A stretch of DNA of 52,223 bases from Vogesella fluminis (GTDB lineage: Bacteria; Pseudomonadota; Gammaproteobacteria; Burkholderiales; Chromobacteriaceae): NCBI RefSeq assembly GCF_014652335.1, contig NZ_BMYP01000002.1, positions 1 through 52,223 of the forward strand, in the 5' to 3' direction. Within the stretch, counting starts at the first letter, position 1, and every line of letters starts with the position of its first letter. Position numbers and translations under genes: made by a program. The notes beneath the pieces are model-generated. The model had not been told where the DNA came from. It ran no database searches and was given only the letters and a program-made list of their open reading frames with translations. Of the stretch, positions 17,357 through 26,165 are shown piece by piece.

Positions 17357-20300
17357 TTAGTTATTTCCTGAATTATTCCCTGCGCCGAAGAGGTCTGCAT
17401 GCACCTTGAAGATGTCGGACCAGGCGCTGGCTTCCTTGGGGAAGCGCACGACATAGTAGCCAGCTGCTTCCAGGCAAGCATTGATGGCCTGGCCCTTACC
17501 GGCTTGAGCAGCGGCTTCATGATGGGGACCGTCAATGAAGATGGCGGCCTTCCAGTCGGCGTAGAAGAAATCGGCGGTAGTCTGGCAGCGCTCGATGGTG
17601 TGTTGGCCTGCATCGGGCAAGCGGTAGCCATAGGCCTTGACGTGCTCCAACCAGGCTTGCTCCAGAGAACTGCCAGCGATGCGCTCTAGCTCACCCTGTT
17701 GTTGCTCTGGACTGCGGCCAAAGCTGCCGACCTCACCCCGGGAGCGGGTCAGCTGGCAGAGGATGTCCAGCGCCTTGCCTTCATTGTCAGCGTCCTGGCG
17801 GTCGATATGAATGTGGTCCGGCTGGTTGTAATAGGACAGTAGGCACTTGTAGCAGCCCGCTTCGCAGATAGGCTGGCCTTGTGAGTCGAGCTCCTCAGTG
17901 AGTGCAGTCCGGTCCCAATACCCGTTGGCCGGGCGTTGATAGTGCATGATTGCCAGTGCCTCGTCAGCCACCTGAGCCAGCGCATCCGGTTCAGTGGCGA
18001 TGCGGGTGAGTACGCCAGCTCCGCCTTCGGCCGATTCGTAGAACAGGATGGACCGGCGCAGGTCAGCCTTGGGTAACGGCTCGGCCATCAGTTCGCTCTC
18101 CTCGAGCTGGTAGACGGCCTCGATACCGCGCTTCAGGGCGAACTGCAACGTTGCCATGGTTTTGATGTCCAGCTCTTCGAGCGGACGGACGATGAGCACG
18201 TTGCGTCGGTCTTCGACGTAGGGAACGATACGTTGCGGCGGCGTCTTGTCGGGTGGAGTCTCAGGGTCGGGCTCGCCGGCTTCCTCGGCCCCGCCCATCC
18301 AATGGCCGGTGACCGGGTTAATCATGAAGCCGAGCAGGCTCTTTTCCTTGCGGCGGCGCCAGCCGAGGTTCATGCGCCAGACGGTGGCCGCCGAACCATA
18401 CTGCAGTTCGAGCACCGGGATATCGCCAGCCTTGAGCACAGCATGCATGACCTGCAGCTTTCCGTCCTGCTCGCCGAACTGGATGGTGGTCTGCATCTCG
18501 TAGCCCTGACGCACCCGCTCTTCTTCATTGGCCGTGATGCGCTCGGCCCGCTTGGTCGACACGTTCTCGATGCGGTAGAGATTTTGTACGGCCACGGCAT
18601 CGGCAAGCGGCGCGTTGCAGGATACGCAACGGTCGGCATCACGCTGGTTGCGGAAGTGACCGTAGCCACAGGCCGGGCAAATGCGGGCCACGTCGGTGGT
18701 GAGCTTGGCACCGACCGATACCTGGTCTTCCGCCCCCACTGAAAGCATGGCGCGAGTCACCCGGTATTGGCTGCCTTCGTGGTAGATGAGGCTATAGGGG
18801 CCAAACTCCGACAATGCGAGGAAGCGCGGGCGGGAGAGGAAATTCTCCCGACCAATCTTGCCTTTCCGCGCCGGAATGTAGGCCATGAGTGGCAGGCGCG
18901 GGAAGTTGTAACCGGGTAGGAAACCCTGGCTTGCCAAGTAGCGATAGGTATAGAAGTCCGAGTTCGCCGAACCGGACTCCTGTAGCAGGAGAGATTGCTG
19001 GCGAAAGGCTTCGTCATGACGTTGCTTGGCATCACGCCGGTCGCGTTCGCCGGCTGCCGGGTTATTCATGACCTTCTGATTGATTTCCATCTGGCGCTTG
19101 GTGGCGGCGAAGAGGTCCCGCCACCGGTTGAGCGCCTTGTCGAAGGAAATGAAGGCCTGGCGGAAGACCTGGTCGGCAAAGTGCTCTGTGTACCACGGTG
19201 CCTTTTCCGGGGTGAGTTCGCCCGCCAGCATGGACAGGATGCGCAACCCTCGGACATGTGCTCGCTTCTGTGGAGCGTCCGCGTCCATCTGCTGTTTGTA
19301 CTCGTCGGTCAGTGGCGCCTGTGGGTCATTCATGTCGAGCAGACCACGCACGCTGTTGTCGAGCTTCTTGCCAGTCTCAGCCAGCCAGACCGCATGGAGG
19401 TGGCTCTGAATGAGCTCCCGGTTGGCGAGGTCCAAGGTTGGTGGGTTGACCTGTCCATGTACCATGCGCACTGGGTCGCGGAAGAAATACTGGTCATGTG
19501 GCGACTGTGCGGCGCAGTAGGTAATGACCAGCGCCGGCTGTCCCGCCCGTCCAGCCCGACCGCTGCGTTGCGCGTAGTTGGCGGGGGTTGGCGGGACGTT
19601 GCGCAGGTAGACCGTGTTGAGCGACGAGATGTCGACGCCTAGCTCCATCGTGGGTGAGCAGAACAGCACCGGCAGCCATTCCAGCTGCTTGCCTTTGGCG
19701 GTCAGCCAATCGGCTTTGTCCTTCTCGGTGAAACGGAATCGGGCCTCCCGTTCCAGGCGGTCATCCTGCTCGACTTGGGCGGTGTGCTCCCGGGCTTCGA
19801 AGTCGTAGAGGCGATGCGCAGGGTTGGCCAAAAGGCCCGCGATGTTGCCATAGAGACTACGGAAGAACGCATTGTCGTCCGAGCCCTTCTTGCTTTGCCC
19901 ATCACCCAAAGTCCAGAGCAGGCTGGTACCGTTTAGCTGGAAACCGGTCATGCCGAATTCGGTTTCTTCGGCCACGACCAGACCATAGGACTTGGCAGCC
20001 CTAAGCAAGGCACGGACGATTTCCTCGTAATGCTCGTCCTTGATTTTGTCTGCATGGGGGTTATCGCTGCCATCGGCTTCCCGCCAGGTGCTGGCCTTTT
20101 TGATGTCTTTACCCAGCTTGGAGCGAGCGCTGCCCGACACGAGGTAGTCAATGTTGCGTCGGTCTTCGTCCCGTGGCTTGCCGATAGTGATGAACCAGTT
20201 CGATGCGATAGGCGTTTCATCCTCCGTAAACCCCCAGGGTTCACGCAGGTTGGCGTAACTGGAAGTCTTGAGGCGGTCGAGCTCGGTGCGGTCGAGGTAG

Positions 20301-22672
20301 CGCGAGGCCAGGCACAACCCTTGACGCATGGCATCGAAGAGCTTGATGAGCAGACGCTTACGTACCTCTGGCGACGCCGCCAGTAGGATAAGCGGCGCAT
20401 CGGCCCAGGAGTCCTTGTCAGCCACCAGCTCATCGAGGTCCTGGTACTCGATATGGACGAGACCGAGCTGCTCAAGGTTTGGGTTGTTGAAACGCCAGCC
20501 ACGCCGCAGGTCGTAATAAACCCGATAACCGAGTATCGCCCGCATGATGTCTTGCACCTGACGCCGGGCGTTTCCCTTCACATCGGGGTCCTGCATATAC
20601 TCGGCGCGCACACCAGGGTCGTCGCGGTCAAAGCCCAAGGCCTTGAAGACGGCATCTGACACTTCGGCCTCGGTGAGGCTACCACCGCCCTTTTGCACTG
20701 CGGTCAGCAGGGCAGCCCGTTGCAGCAACACCTGTAGGAAGTCATTGAAATGCCCGACCTGCAGGGCGGCATCTTGACGGTTGTCGGTAAAACCGAGCAC
20801 TTTCTTGGCTTCCGCTTTAAGCTGCTCGTCTTCTTCGTAGAGATAGCGCAGGGCGGACAGGGTCAGCATGGTCGTTGCCGAGCTCCGGCCTTCGCCAGAA
20901 AGCCCAGTCAAGCGCAGGGATTCCTTCCCGGCAGTGTGATGGACAACGCCGCAGCGCAGGCAGAAACCAAAGCTGCCTGGGATGTACCAGCCTGGCGTTC
21001 CATCCGCCGTATGCGTCCCCTCAGCATTGACCCGGACATGATAAGGTTGGCGCTTCTTATAGTTCGATTTGAGCTTGAAGTCGCCATTCTGGCGTCGTTC
21101 AAGCCAGGTCTCCGGGTAGCGGTCCAGAGTGTCTTCCCAAACACCGGTGGTGTCAGGCATGAAGTAACCGCTCTTGATGTCCTCGTCGTCATGGTTACGC
21201 TCTTCGATGCTACGCGGACTGAAGATACGGCCGCCGGATGTATTCTCGTCCCATACCGGAACGTATTCCTGTCCGCATTCGCGACAGAAGTGCAGGGAGT
21301 AAAGCCGCCGCGCTCGGTCCCCTGGCACGAACTGGCTGCCCTCCAGCGAGAGGTAACGCTTATCTTCCGGTTCCAGGGTGCCATACACCTTGCTCCCCCC
21401 GGAGATAAACTGGTGCAGCTTGAAGGCAAAGAGGCTGCGTCCACCAGCCTCAGTCGGCTTGTCGGTAGTGCGGTAGGCAAGCAGCAGGAAGTCAGCCAGC
21501 ACTTGGCCGGCGTTTTCAACGTCCACGCCACTGTCCTCAGCAAGGCGGGCAGCAGCAGCTTCCAGGGTCATGGGCTGAGCCCGTCGCCACTTGCCTTCGT
21601 TGCGGGTCAGCCCCAGCGTCAGTTCCACCCAGATAGCTAGCGGGTGGTGAGCTAGTTCCTGAAACGTAGCGTCCAATGGCAGGCCGGCACGAATTACAGC
21701 GCCCAGTTGCGGCCGAATGTGTTCGACCAGGAGGTCTTCAGGCGTGACCCGCTGCAAAGTTTCCGTGATGACGTTGGCGGCAGTCAGCTGAACACCAAAC
21801 AGGCGGCTGGCGACTTCGGCGACCTTGGCGTTTTTTTCCTGTTCAGTTCCTTCGGTGGCCATGGTGGCCGAGGTGCCGATGCACTGGAGCTGGTCGGCCA
21901 GCGCCTCACGTACGCGACGGACGAGCAAGGCCACATCGGCGCCTTGCCGCCCCCGATAGGTATGCAGTTCATCGAGAACCAGGAAGCGCAACCCTTTGGC
22001 GTTGCGAATGACGGCCTTGTCCTTGTCGTCCTGACGGGTCATCAGGAGTTCAAGCATCATGAAGTTGGTGAGCAGGATGTCTGGTGGATTGGACGCGAGA
22101 CGCTGGCGCTCTTCCTCGTCTTCCTGACCAGTGTAGCGACCGTAGCTGACCGGTGGATGGTCACCGTAGTCCGCCAGGAACTTGCCCAACTCTTCCAGCT
22201 GGCTGTTGGCCAGGGCGTTCATCGGGTAAATAACGATGGCCCGAGTACGCGGCGTCGGGTCGACAGCTTTCGCCTTAAGGATGGCGTCAATGACCGGGAT
22301 AAAGTAAGCCAACGACTTGCCAGAACCGGTGCCGGTGGTCAGCACATAGCTTTCGCCACTCTGGGCAAAGCTGATGGCTTCTTCCTGATGCTTGAATAGG
22401 GTCAGCGACACGCCGGCACTAGCGGCATTCTTGCCTGCACGGAAGATGCGGGCACATTCGGCATGCAAACCGCCTTGCTCAACCAAGGACTCTACCGTGC
22501 TCCCTGTCTTGAAATTGGGGTTGACTTGCACGAGAGGCGCTGGCCAGTAACGACTCGAGTCATAGGCTTCATCGACAAAGGTCTGGATGTCTTGCGCGTG
22601 GATGCGAGTAAAACTGCGGGTAAACGCCGCGTAGTCAGAAACCAACTTCCCTCGAAATTCAAAAACATCCAT
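17357..22672 (-). CDS. DUF1998 DEAD-like helicase with C-terminal nuclease-like domain (DrmA/DrmB-like fusion)
   Basis: This 1771-residue protein is the first gene of the operon, preceded by GGAGG 10 bases before the ATG. Walker A GTGSGKS is at 114-120, DELH at 234-237, GTSAT forms motif III, and QRSGRAGRAG forms motif VI. A four-cysteine zinc motif (CPACGYGHF...CVSC) and the DUF1998 cysteines C1603, C1607 and C1610 follow. The last 100 residues look like a DUF559/Vsr-type PD-(D/E)XK domain, with Glu1671, Asp1701 in ADFFY, Asp1714 in FIDG and His1717. In canonical DISARM, the helicase (DrmA) and DUF1998 protein (DrmB) are separate and a phospholipase D (DrmC) is present. MrfA-like repair helicases and Druantia DruE also share the helicase-DUF1998 pair. 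The domain calls are good; the system name is uncertain. Confidence 0.85.
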   Translation of the reverse strand: MDVFEFRGKLVSDYAAFTRSFTRIHAQDIQTFVDEAYDSSRYWPAPLVQVNPNFKTGSTVESLVEQGGLHAECARIFRAGKNAASAGVSLTLFKHQEEAISFAQSGESYVLTTGTGSGKSLAYFIPVIDAILKAKAVDPTPRTRAIVIYPMNALANSQLEELGKFLADYGDHPPVSYGRYTGQEDEEERQRLASNPPDILLTNFMMLELLMTRQDDKDKAVIRNAKGLRFLVLDELHTYRGRQGADVALLVRRVREALADQLQCIGTSATMATEGTEQEKNAKVAEVASRLFGVQLTAANVITETLQRVTPEDLLVEHIRPQLGAVIRAGLPLDATFQELAHHPLAIWVELTLGLTRNEGKWRRAQPMTLEAAAARLAEDSGVDVENAGQVLADFLLLAYRTTDKPTEAGGRSLFAFKLHQFISGGSKVYGTLEPEDKRYLSLEGSQFVPGDRARRLYSLHFCRECGQEYVPVWDENTSGGRIFSPRSIEERNHDDEDIKSGYFMPDTTGVWEDTLDRYPETWLERRQNGDFKLKSNYKKRQPYHVRVNAEGTHTADGTPGWYIPGSFGFCLRCGVVHHTAGKESLRLTGLSGEGRSSATTMLTLSALRYLYEEDEQLKAEAKKVLGFTDNRQDAALQVGHFNDFLQVLLQRAALLTAVQKGGGSLTEAEVSDAVFKALGFDRDDPGVRAEYMQDPDVKGNARRQVQDIMRAILGYRVYYDLRRGWRFNNPNLEQLGLVHIEYQDLDELVADKDSWADAPLILLAASPEVRKRLLIKLFDAMRQGLCLASRYLDRTELDRLKTSSYANLREPWGFTEDETPIASNWFITIGKPRDEDRRNIDYLVSGSARSKLGKDIKKASTWREADGSDNPHADKIKDEHYEEIVRALLRAAKSYGLVVAEETEFGMTGFQLNGTSLLWTLGDGQSKKGSDDNAFFRSLYGNIAGLLANPAHRLYDFEAREHTAQVEQDDRLEREARFRFTEKDKADWLTAKGKQLEWLPVLFCSPTMELGVDISSLNTVYLRNVPPTPANYAQRSGRAGRAGQPALVITYCAAQSPHDQYFFRDPVRMVHGQVNPPTLDLANRELIQSHLHAVWLAETGKKLDNSVRGLLDMNDPQAPLTDEYKQQMDADAPQKRAHVRGLRILSMLAGELTPEKAPWYTEHFADQVFRQAFISFDKALNRWRDLFAATKRQMEINQKVMNNPAAGERDRRDAKQRHDEAFRQQSLLLQESGSANSDFYTYRYLASQGFLPGYNFPRLPLMAYIPARKGKIGRENFLSRPRFLALSEFGPYSLIYHEGSQYRVTRAMLSVGAEDQVSVGAKLTTDVARICPACGYGHFRNQRDADRCVSCNAPLADAVAVQNLYRIENVSTKRAERITANEEERVRQGYEMQTTIQFGEQDGKLQVMHAVLKAGDIPVLELQYGSAATVWRMNLGWRRRKEKSLLGFMINPVTGHWMGGAEEAGEPDPETPPDKTPPQRIVPYVEDRRNVLIVRPLEELDIKTMATLQFALKRGIEAVYQLEESELMAEPLPKADLRRSILFYESAEGGAGVLTRIATEPDALAQVADEALAIMHYQRPANGYWDRTALTEELDSQGQPICEAGCYKCLLSYYNQPDHIHIDRQDADNEGKALDILCQLTRSRGEVGSFGRSPEQQQGELERIAGSSLEQAWLEHVKAYGYRLPDAGQHTIERCQTTADFFYADWKAAIFIDGPHHEAAAQAGKGQAINACLEAAGYYVVRFPKEASAWSDIFKVHADLFGAGNNSGNN

Positions 22673-22800
22673 TGTAAGTGGGCCTCCCTATGCCGCGGTT
22701 GCGCCGCTTATTTCGATACCAGAAATGGGCATCGACTTGGTTTTGTCTAACTGTATTTTACAGATGCAAAATGCTTAGCGAAACCGAACAGATGCAAACT
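22673..22800 (-). promoter_or_regulatory. Probable promoter and operator region of the helicase operon
   Basis: The A+T-richer gap before the operon contains a 13-base palindrome, CTGTATTTTACAG (22751-22763), and two copies of ACAGATGCAAA 28 bases apart (22760 and 22788). These are candidate operator elements. No promoter boxes stand out clearly and no dedicated regulator gene sits in the operon. Confidence 0.3.
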
Positions 22801-22849
22801 GCGACCACCTCGGGCATCAGGCCTACGTTCCTTTGCCCCCCAATCCGGC

Positions 22850-23008
22850 ATGCCCCACATCAGCTGGCGTTTGGTTCCCATCCCGATGAGCAGCCAGGCG
22901 CTGGGTTCCGAACGTTTCTATGATGGGCGGATGGACATACTGCTTGGTTCGGCGCAGCTGTATGAGGCACTACGCGCCAACGTGGGTACTTCTGCCGCAG
23001 GAACCTGA
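22850..23008 (+). pseudogene. C-terminal gene remnant, unidentified
   Basis: A 52-codon frame reading MPHISWRLVPIPMSSQALG, then ERFYDGRMDILLGSAQLYEAL, has the composition of a real protein C-terminus but no plausible start signal or upstream coding continuity. It may be the tail of a plasmid or conjugative-element gene truncated by rearrangement. I cannot name the family. Confidence 0.35.
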
Positions 23009-23690
23009 CCGTTGTACCAAACCCAGCCTCCAGACCAAACGGCCATCTCTTCGCTGTAGCGGTGGCCGTTTTGCTTACGCATTCTCCCTTGTTTCAATTT
23101 GGTTGCGAACATATGGCTTAACCGGCATGCCAATCGTGGTGAAGACCGAGGTTAAGCCAACATAGCTTCGCTCAAGGTGCTCTTCTCGATGACGCCTGCC
23201 GCCATGCCCCCACTGCTCCTCCCGAAGCGTGTTTTGCGTATTCCCTCTCATGCAGACCTGGCAGCCAGGCGGGCCGGTATCGGCCCGGCATTCAGGTCTG
23301 TCAGCATTGCCAAATGCGTGGTGTGTGCGTTGCATGATGCTCGTCCTGGCCAGCGAATCGATGTTTGCCACAGGCGTTTCCTTTTTACAAGATGAGGCGC
23401 AGAGCCAGGGGGATAGCAATGGTGAGGATTAAGAGATTATTAGATTACCAGCGGCCGGCAGACTGAAATCACCTTGTGGGGACGGTTGCTTTTTCCGGTC
23501 TGTGAGCACAAGCCAGCAGCCTCCCGTTCCACGCCTCCAGAAGCTCTTCAATTACGCAGCACCTCACCAGCCTCCAAGGCTGGCTAACTGGGCTAACTAT
23601 GCTACAAAGTCTATAAATACTAAGCGGGCGTACATACATACGAAAACACCCAGTATTCAGATGGCTTTTTCTTCTTTTCTAACCAAAAGG
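23009..23690. other. Non-coding or decayed stretch before the iterons
   Basis: No frame has convincing coding character or start signals. Short frames on both strands appear to be noise or debris. The last 100 bases become A+T-rich towards the iterons, consistent with an origin melting region. Confidence 0.35.
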
Positions 23691-23773
23691 AGATGCCAAC
23701 CCCAAGCAAAAACGATGCAAACCACAAGTCGATACGATGCAGACCACAAGCAAAATCGATGTAGACCACAAGT
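23691..23773 (+). other. Iteron array, probable plasmid-type replication origin
   Basis: Four repeats of a 16-17 base unit with consensus CGATGCAAACCACAAG start at 23691, 23713, 23735 and 23757, exactly 22 bases apart, or about two helical turns. The first copy is degenerate (three mismatches). An A+T-rich stretch lies to the left. A TrfA-like initiator gene follows 300 bases to the right. This is the layout of an iteron-regulated origin of the RK2 (IncP) type. Confidence 0.8.
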
Positions 23774-23909
23774 ACCATTCCTCTCCAGAAAAAATCCAGC
23801 CGCTTTTAGTTCTCCTTTTCCCTGAGATGGACACCCAACCCGGCCTTTGGCAAAATCATTCAGGTCAATTTTGTATATACACATAGGTCTCAATCACCCT
23901 GTGTACGGT

Positions 23910-24089
23910 ATGAACCGCCAAACAACTTCCCGCCACTCTGCCAGTACGCTCCAACTCGCTGTCCGCATCCCTCACTCGCTTCACGCGCAGTTTTACGATG
24001 TCTGCAAAAATCGAGGGACAACCGGTTCCAAGATGATACGTGCTTTGATGGAACACTTTGTCCAGGAGGCAAAACAAAAAAGTGAATAA
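23910..24089 (+). CDS. Small ribbon-helix-helix-like protein
   Basis: This 59-residue protein (MNRQTTSRHSAST...) contains LQLAVRIPHSLHAQFYDVC and SKMIRALMEHFVQEA, the strand-helix-helix pattern of CopG/Arc-type DNA-binding proteins. I chose the ATG at 23910 over an in-frame TTG further upstream. It lies between the iterons and the replication initiator and overlaps the latter by 8 bases, so it probably controls copy number or transcription of the initiator, as small repressors do in other replicons. The function is inferred from fold and place. Confidence 0.6.
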   Translation: MNRQTTSRHSASTLQLAVRIPHSLHAQFYDVCKNRGTTGSKMIRALMEHFVQEAKQKSE

Positions 24090-25191
24090 GCTGACTTCGC
24101 CAAAGAAAATCCAGGACCATGTTGACGAACTGCGAGCGCTGGCACGCCGAGCTGCTGATGCCGCTCTTACCGCAGCCCCAGACCAGCAATTGACCGTCCT
24201 AGATGCGGCAGAGTGTCTTGACCGCATTGCTGGCAATATTGAGCGTAAGGCGAAAAGGGAGGCTGTCGAACCCGCAATCGCCATGCTCCCTCCGAATGCC
24301 ACCGTACAAGAAGTGCAAACAGCACGTCGCCGTCAGGCAACTTGCCGCGGCACCGATGTTTACCTCCCCAGTTGGGACGCCATGTACCGGGCTCTACCAA
24401 GTGCCTTTCTGCGGTCCGCACTCTTCTCCGCCAGCCGCAGTGCTCAAGCTCAGAATGCAAAAGTGCTGGCAGGTGACCAGAGCCCTCTAGTAGCCGGGAA
24501 AGAGATTGCAACATTTCAGAATGTGACTCTGATTTTCAGCGGGTATGAACTCTGCCAATTCGACCGCCAAGTATATGCTACCTGCTTGGACTATTATCGT
24601 GAGAGACCACTCGCTCCTGAAGAATCCACCCATCACATCCCCACCTCATTTTACGAGTTCGCCAAGCGCATGGACGGAAGCTACAGCCTGGACTCACACA
24701 ACGCCATCCGGGCTAGCCTGCTTCGCTTGAGCTTCGCCCAGATGCAACTACGCTTCAATCAGCGAAATATTGAGGTACCAAAGCTACTGACAGTGAGCTT
24801 TGCCCACGGAAAAGCCGGGGAGGGAGACTTCAAGGGCAGCGATATACTGCTACTGCAAATCACAGAATCCGTTGCTGAGCTATTTGGTCCTGGCGCGTGG
24901 ACTGCCGTTGACAAAGAAACATTGGGCTATGGCGGGCTAGTGGGCTGGCTGGCCAGTTTCTACGCCAGTCACCTCGGTCCCAAATGGCTACCAGTTGAAG
25001 GTTTATACAAGCTGTCAGGCTACGAATCGCACATGCGCAACTTCAAGGCCAGCCTTGTCCGTGCTCTGAATAAGCTGAAACATGAGAAAACGCCGAGCTG
25101 TAGTCAAGTTAGCACTTATCACTTTTCGAAAGATGGCAACACACTTATGGTCATTCGCAAAGCGTGGGGTGACAAACTTAATGCCAAGTAA
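24082..25191 (+). CDS. TrfA-like plasmid replication initiator
   Basis: This 369-residue protein resembles TrfA of IncP plasmids in its conserved core: LPSAFLRSALFSASR, the FSGYELCQFDRQVY segment, and SHNAIRASLLRLSFAQMQLRF, the winged-helix region that binds iterons. TrfA-type proteins bind iterons, melt the origin and recruit host helicase. I chose the GTG at 24082 (NKLTSPKK), because AGGAGG lies 12 bases upstream. The frame also extends to a TTG at 24058. It is complete, with the matching iteron array just upstream, so the replicon may be functional or recently so. Confidence 0.85.
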   Translation: MNKLTSPKKIQDHVDELRALARRAADAALTAAPDQQLTVLDAAECLDRIAGNIERKAKREAVEPAIAMLPPNATVQEVQTARRRQATCRGTDVYLPSWDAMYRALPSAFLRSALFSASRSAQAQNAKVLAGDQSPLVAGKEIATFQNVTLIFSGYELCQFDRQVYATCLDYYRERPLAPEESTHHIPTSFYEFAKRMDGSYSLDSHNAIRASLLRLSFAQMQLRFNQRNIEVPKLLTVSFAHGKAGEGDFKGSDILLLQITESVAELFGPGAWTAVDKETLGYGGLVGWLASFYASHLGPKWLPVEGLYKLSGYESHMRNFKASLVRALNKLKHEKTPSCSQVSTYHFSKDGNTLMVIRKAWGDKLNAK

Positions 25192-25269
25192 ATATTTTTA
25201 GAAAAATTTTCTCAGAACCCCCTATAAAACAGAACACCTCGATTGAGATGTCTACTCTGTACGAGATGG

Positions 25270-25590
25270 TCACCTTGTCTTTTTAGTTTTGCTGGCCCGC
25301 TTACGAGGAGCAGCCGTCCGTGTCAACATCAGCGGATTGATACTTGTGACGGGAGCAATCGTTTCGAACCATGACTCCCGCCCCAAAATGCGAACAACAC
25401 GGATGAGCGTTCCTAGCGACGAACCATAACCGGCTTCCAAATTCCGTAAAGTACGGACGCTAATAGCCGCACGTTCGGCAAGCGTTGCTTGGTCGAGGTT
25501 CTGATGTATGCGAAGGGTCTTCAACCGCTCGCCCAACTCCACCTCTATTTCGCCCACCGTTTGATGCCTTTGTGTGCTGCTTATCGCCAT
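25270..25590 (-). CDS. Orphan HipB-like XRE regulator
   Basis: This 106-residue Cro/CI-type helix-turn-helix protein starts at the ATG at 25590 behind GGAGG. The HTH is LDQATLAERAAISVRTLRNLE. The C-terminal tail, with PLMLTRTAAPRKRASK, is typical of HipB antitoxins that partner HipA kinases. No hipA follows it: the next gene in its direction is the convergent trfA-like gene. It may be the survivor of a broken toxin-antitoxin pair or may act on the hipBA pair 0.9 kb to the right. Confidence 0.7.
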   Translation of the reverse strand: MAISSTQRHQTVGEIEVELGERLKTLRIHQNLDQATLAERAAISVRTLRNLEAGYGSSLGTLIRVVRILGRESWFETIAPVTSINPLMLTRTAAPRKRASKTKKTR

Positions 25591-25732
25591 ACATGCCTCC
25601 AGAAAACCGCCCGCATCAACCGGCAATATTATTCCCCTTACTGCTTAAAATCACCAATAAAAGGATATTTTTTGCCGGTTATTGCGAGAGGGTGATACGT
25701 GTGACCCACTGGTGCTCCCCCCATACATCGTA

Positions 25733-25840
25733 CTTGGGTTTACGTTTCATACCCCGCCATTCTCTGAAGTGAATTGATTCCGCGGCTACATGTCAGAGCA
25801 CCTGCAGTGCCACCAGGAGATGGTCATACAGGACAGCCCT
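25733..25840. repeat. 108-bp direct repeat, copy A (left of hipBA)
   Basis: The sequence starting CTTGGGTTTACGTTTCAT and ending near ACAGGACAGCCC matches 27964-28072 with scattered differences. The two copies bracket the hipBA genes, about 2.2 kb apart. Confidence 0.75.
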
Positions 25841-26040
25841 TGGGCTTGTCTAATAGCTGCTGTTCTTTCCAGTCAATGCCATTATCCTCCAGCAAGGCAG
25901 CCAGCTGAGCCCCCTCGACTGGCGAAGCTGCAACGGTGTCGATAGCGTTCTGAGGACCATCTGTCTGCTATTTTGGCAAAACTGATTCACAAGGGCCGCG
26001 GTAACGTCAGCGGCTTTGGCAACACCATGCTGACATCAGC
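25841..26040 (-). pseudogene. Decayed gene remnant, unidentified
   Basis: On the minus strand, the frame GPQNAIDTVAASPVEGAQLA, then LLEDNGIDWKEQQLL, then DKPKGCPV and a stop reads like a real protein C-terminus. Upstream it meets a stop, while a second frame continues with a similar coding feel (GVAKAADVTAALVNQF), which suggests a frameshifted relic. I do not recognise the family. Confidence 0.3.
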
Positions 26041-26074
26041 AGGTTGTCGTAATCACGGACATTATCGTTGTTGC

Positions 26075-26135
26075 GTCCTTGATTGCGGACTTTACTTTCT
26101 AGGCCAGAAAGCCTACATTGTCCGCAATCAAGGAC
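26075..26135. promoter_or_regulatory. Palindromic operator of hipBA
   Basis: GTCCTTGATTGCGGAC (26075-26090) and its exact reverse complement (26120-26135) form a perfect 16-base inverted repeat with a 29-base spacer. Partial copies of the same word occur on both sides (near 26050 and 26150). They sit just upstream of the hipB start. HipB antitoxins bind such repeats to repress their own operon. Confidence 0.7.
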
Positions 26136-26165
26136 ATTAATCTCATTGCGACCGTAATTGCAGAC

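Noticed and set aside
8060-22672. BREX system
   Set aside because: No PglZ phosphatase, BrxC/PglY ATPase or Lon-like BrxL gene is present in the operon.
22751-22763. CTGTATTTTACAG as a LexA box
   Set aside because: The SOS box needs CTGT-N8-ACAG; here the spacing is only five bases. It was kept only as a generic operator candidate.
23691-23773. The iterons as a CRISPR array
   Set aside because: The repeats are 16-17 bases with 5-6 base gaps and a fixed 22-bp period next to a replication initiator. There are no spacers and no cas genes.
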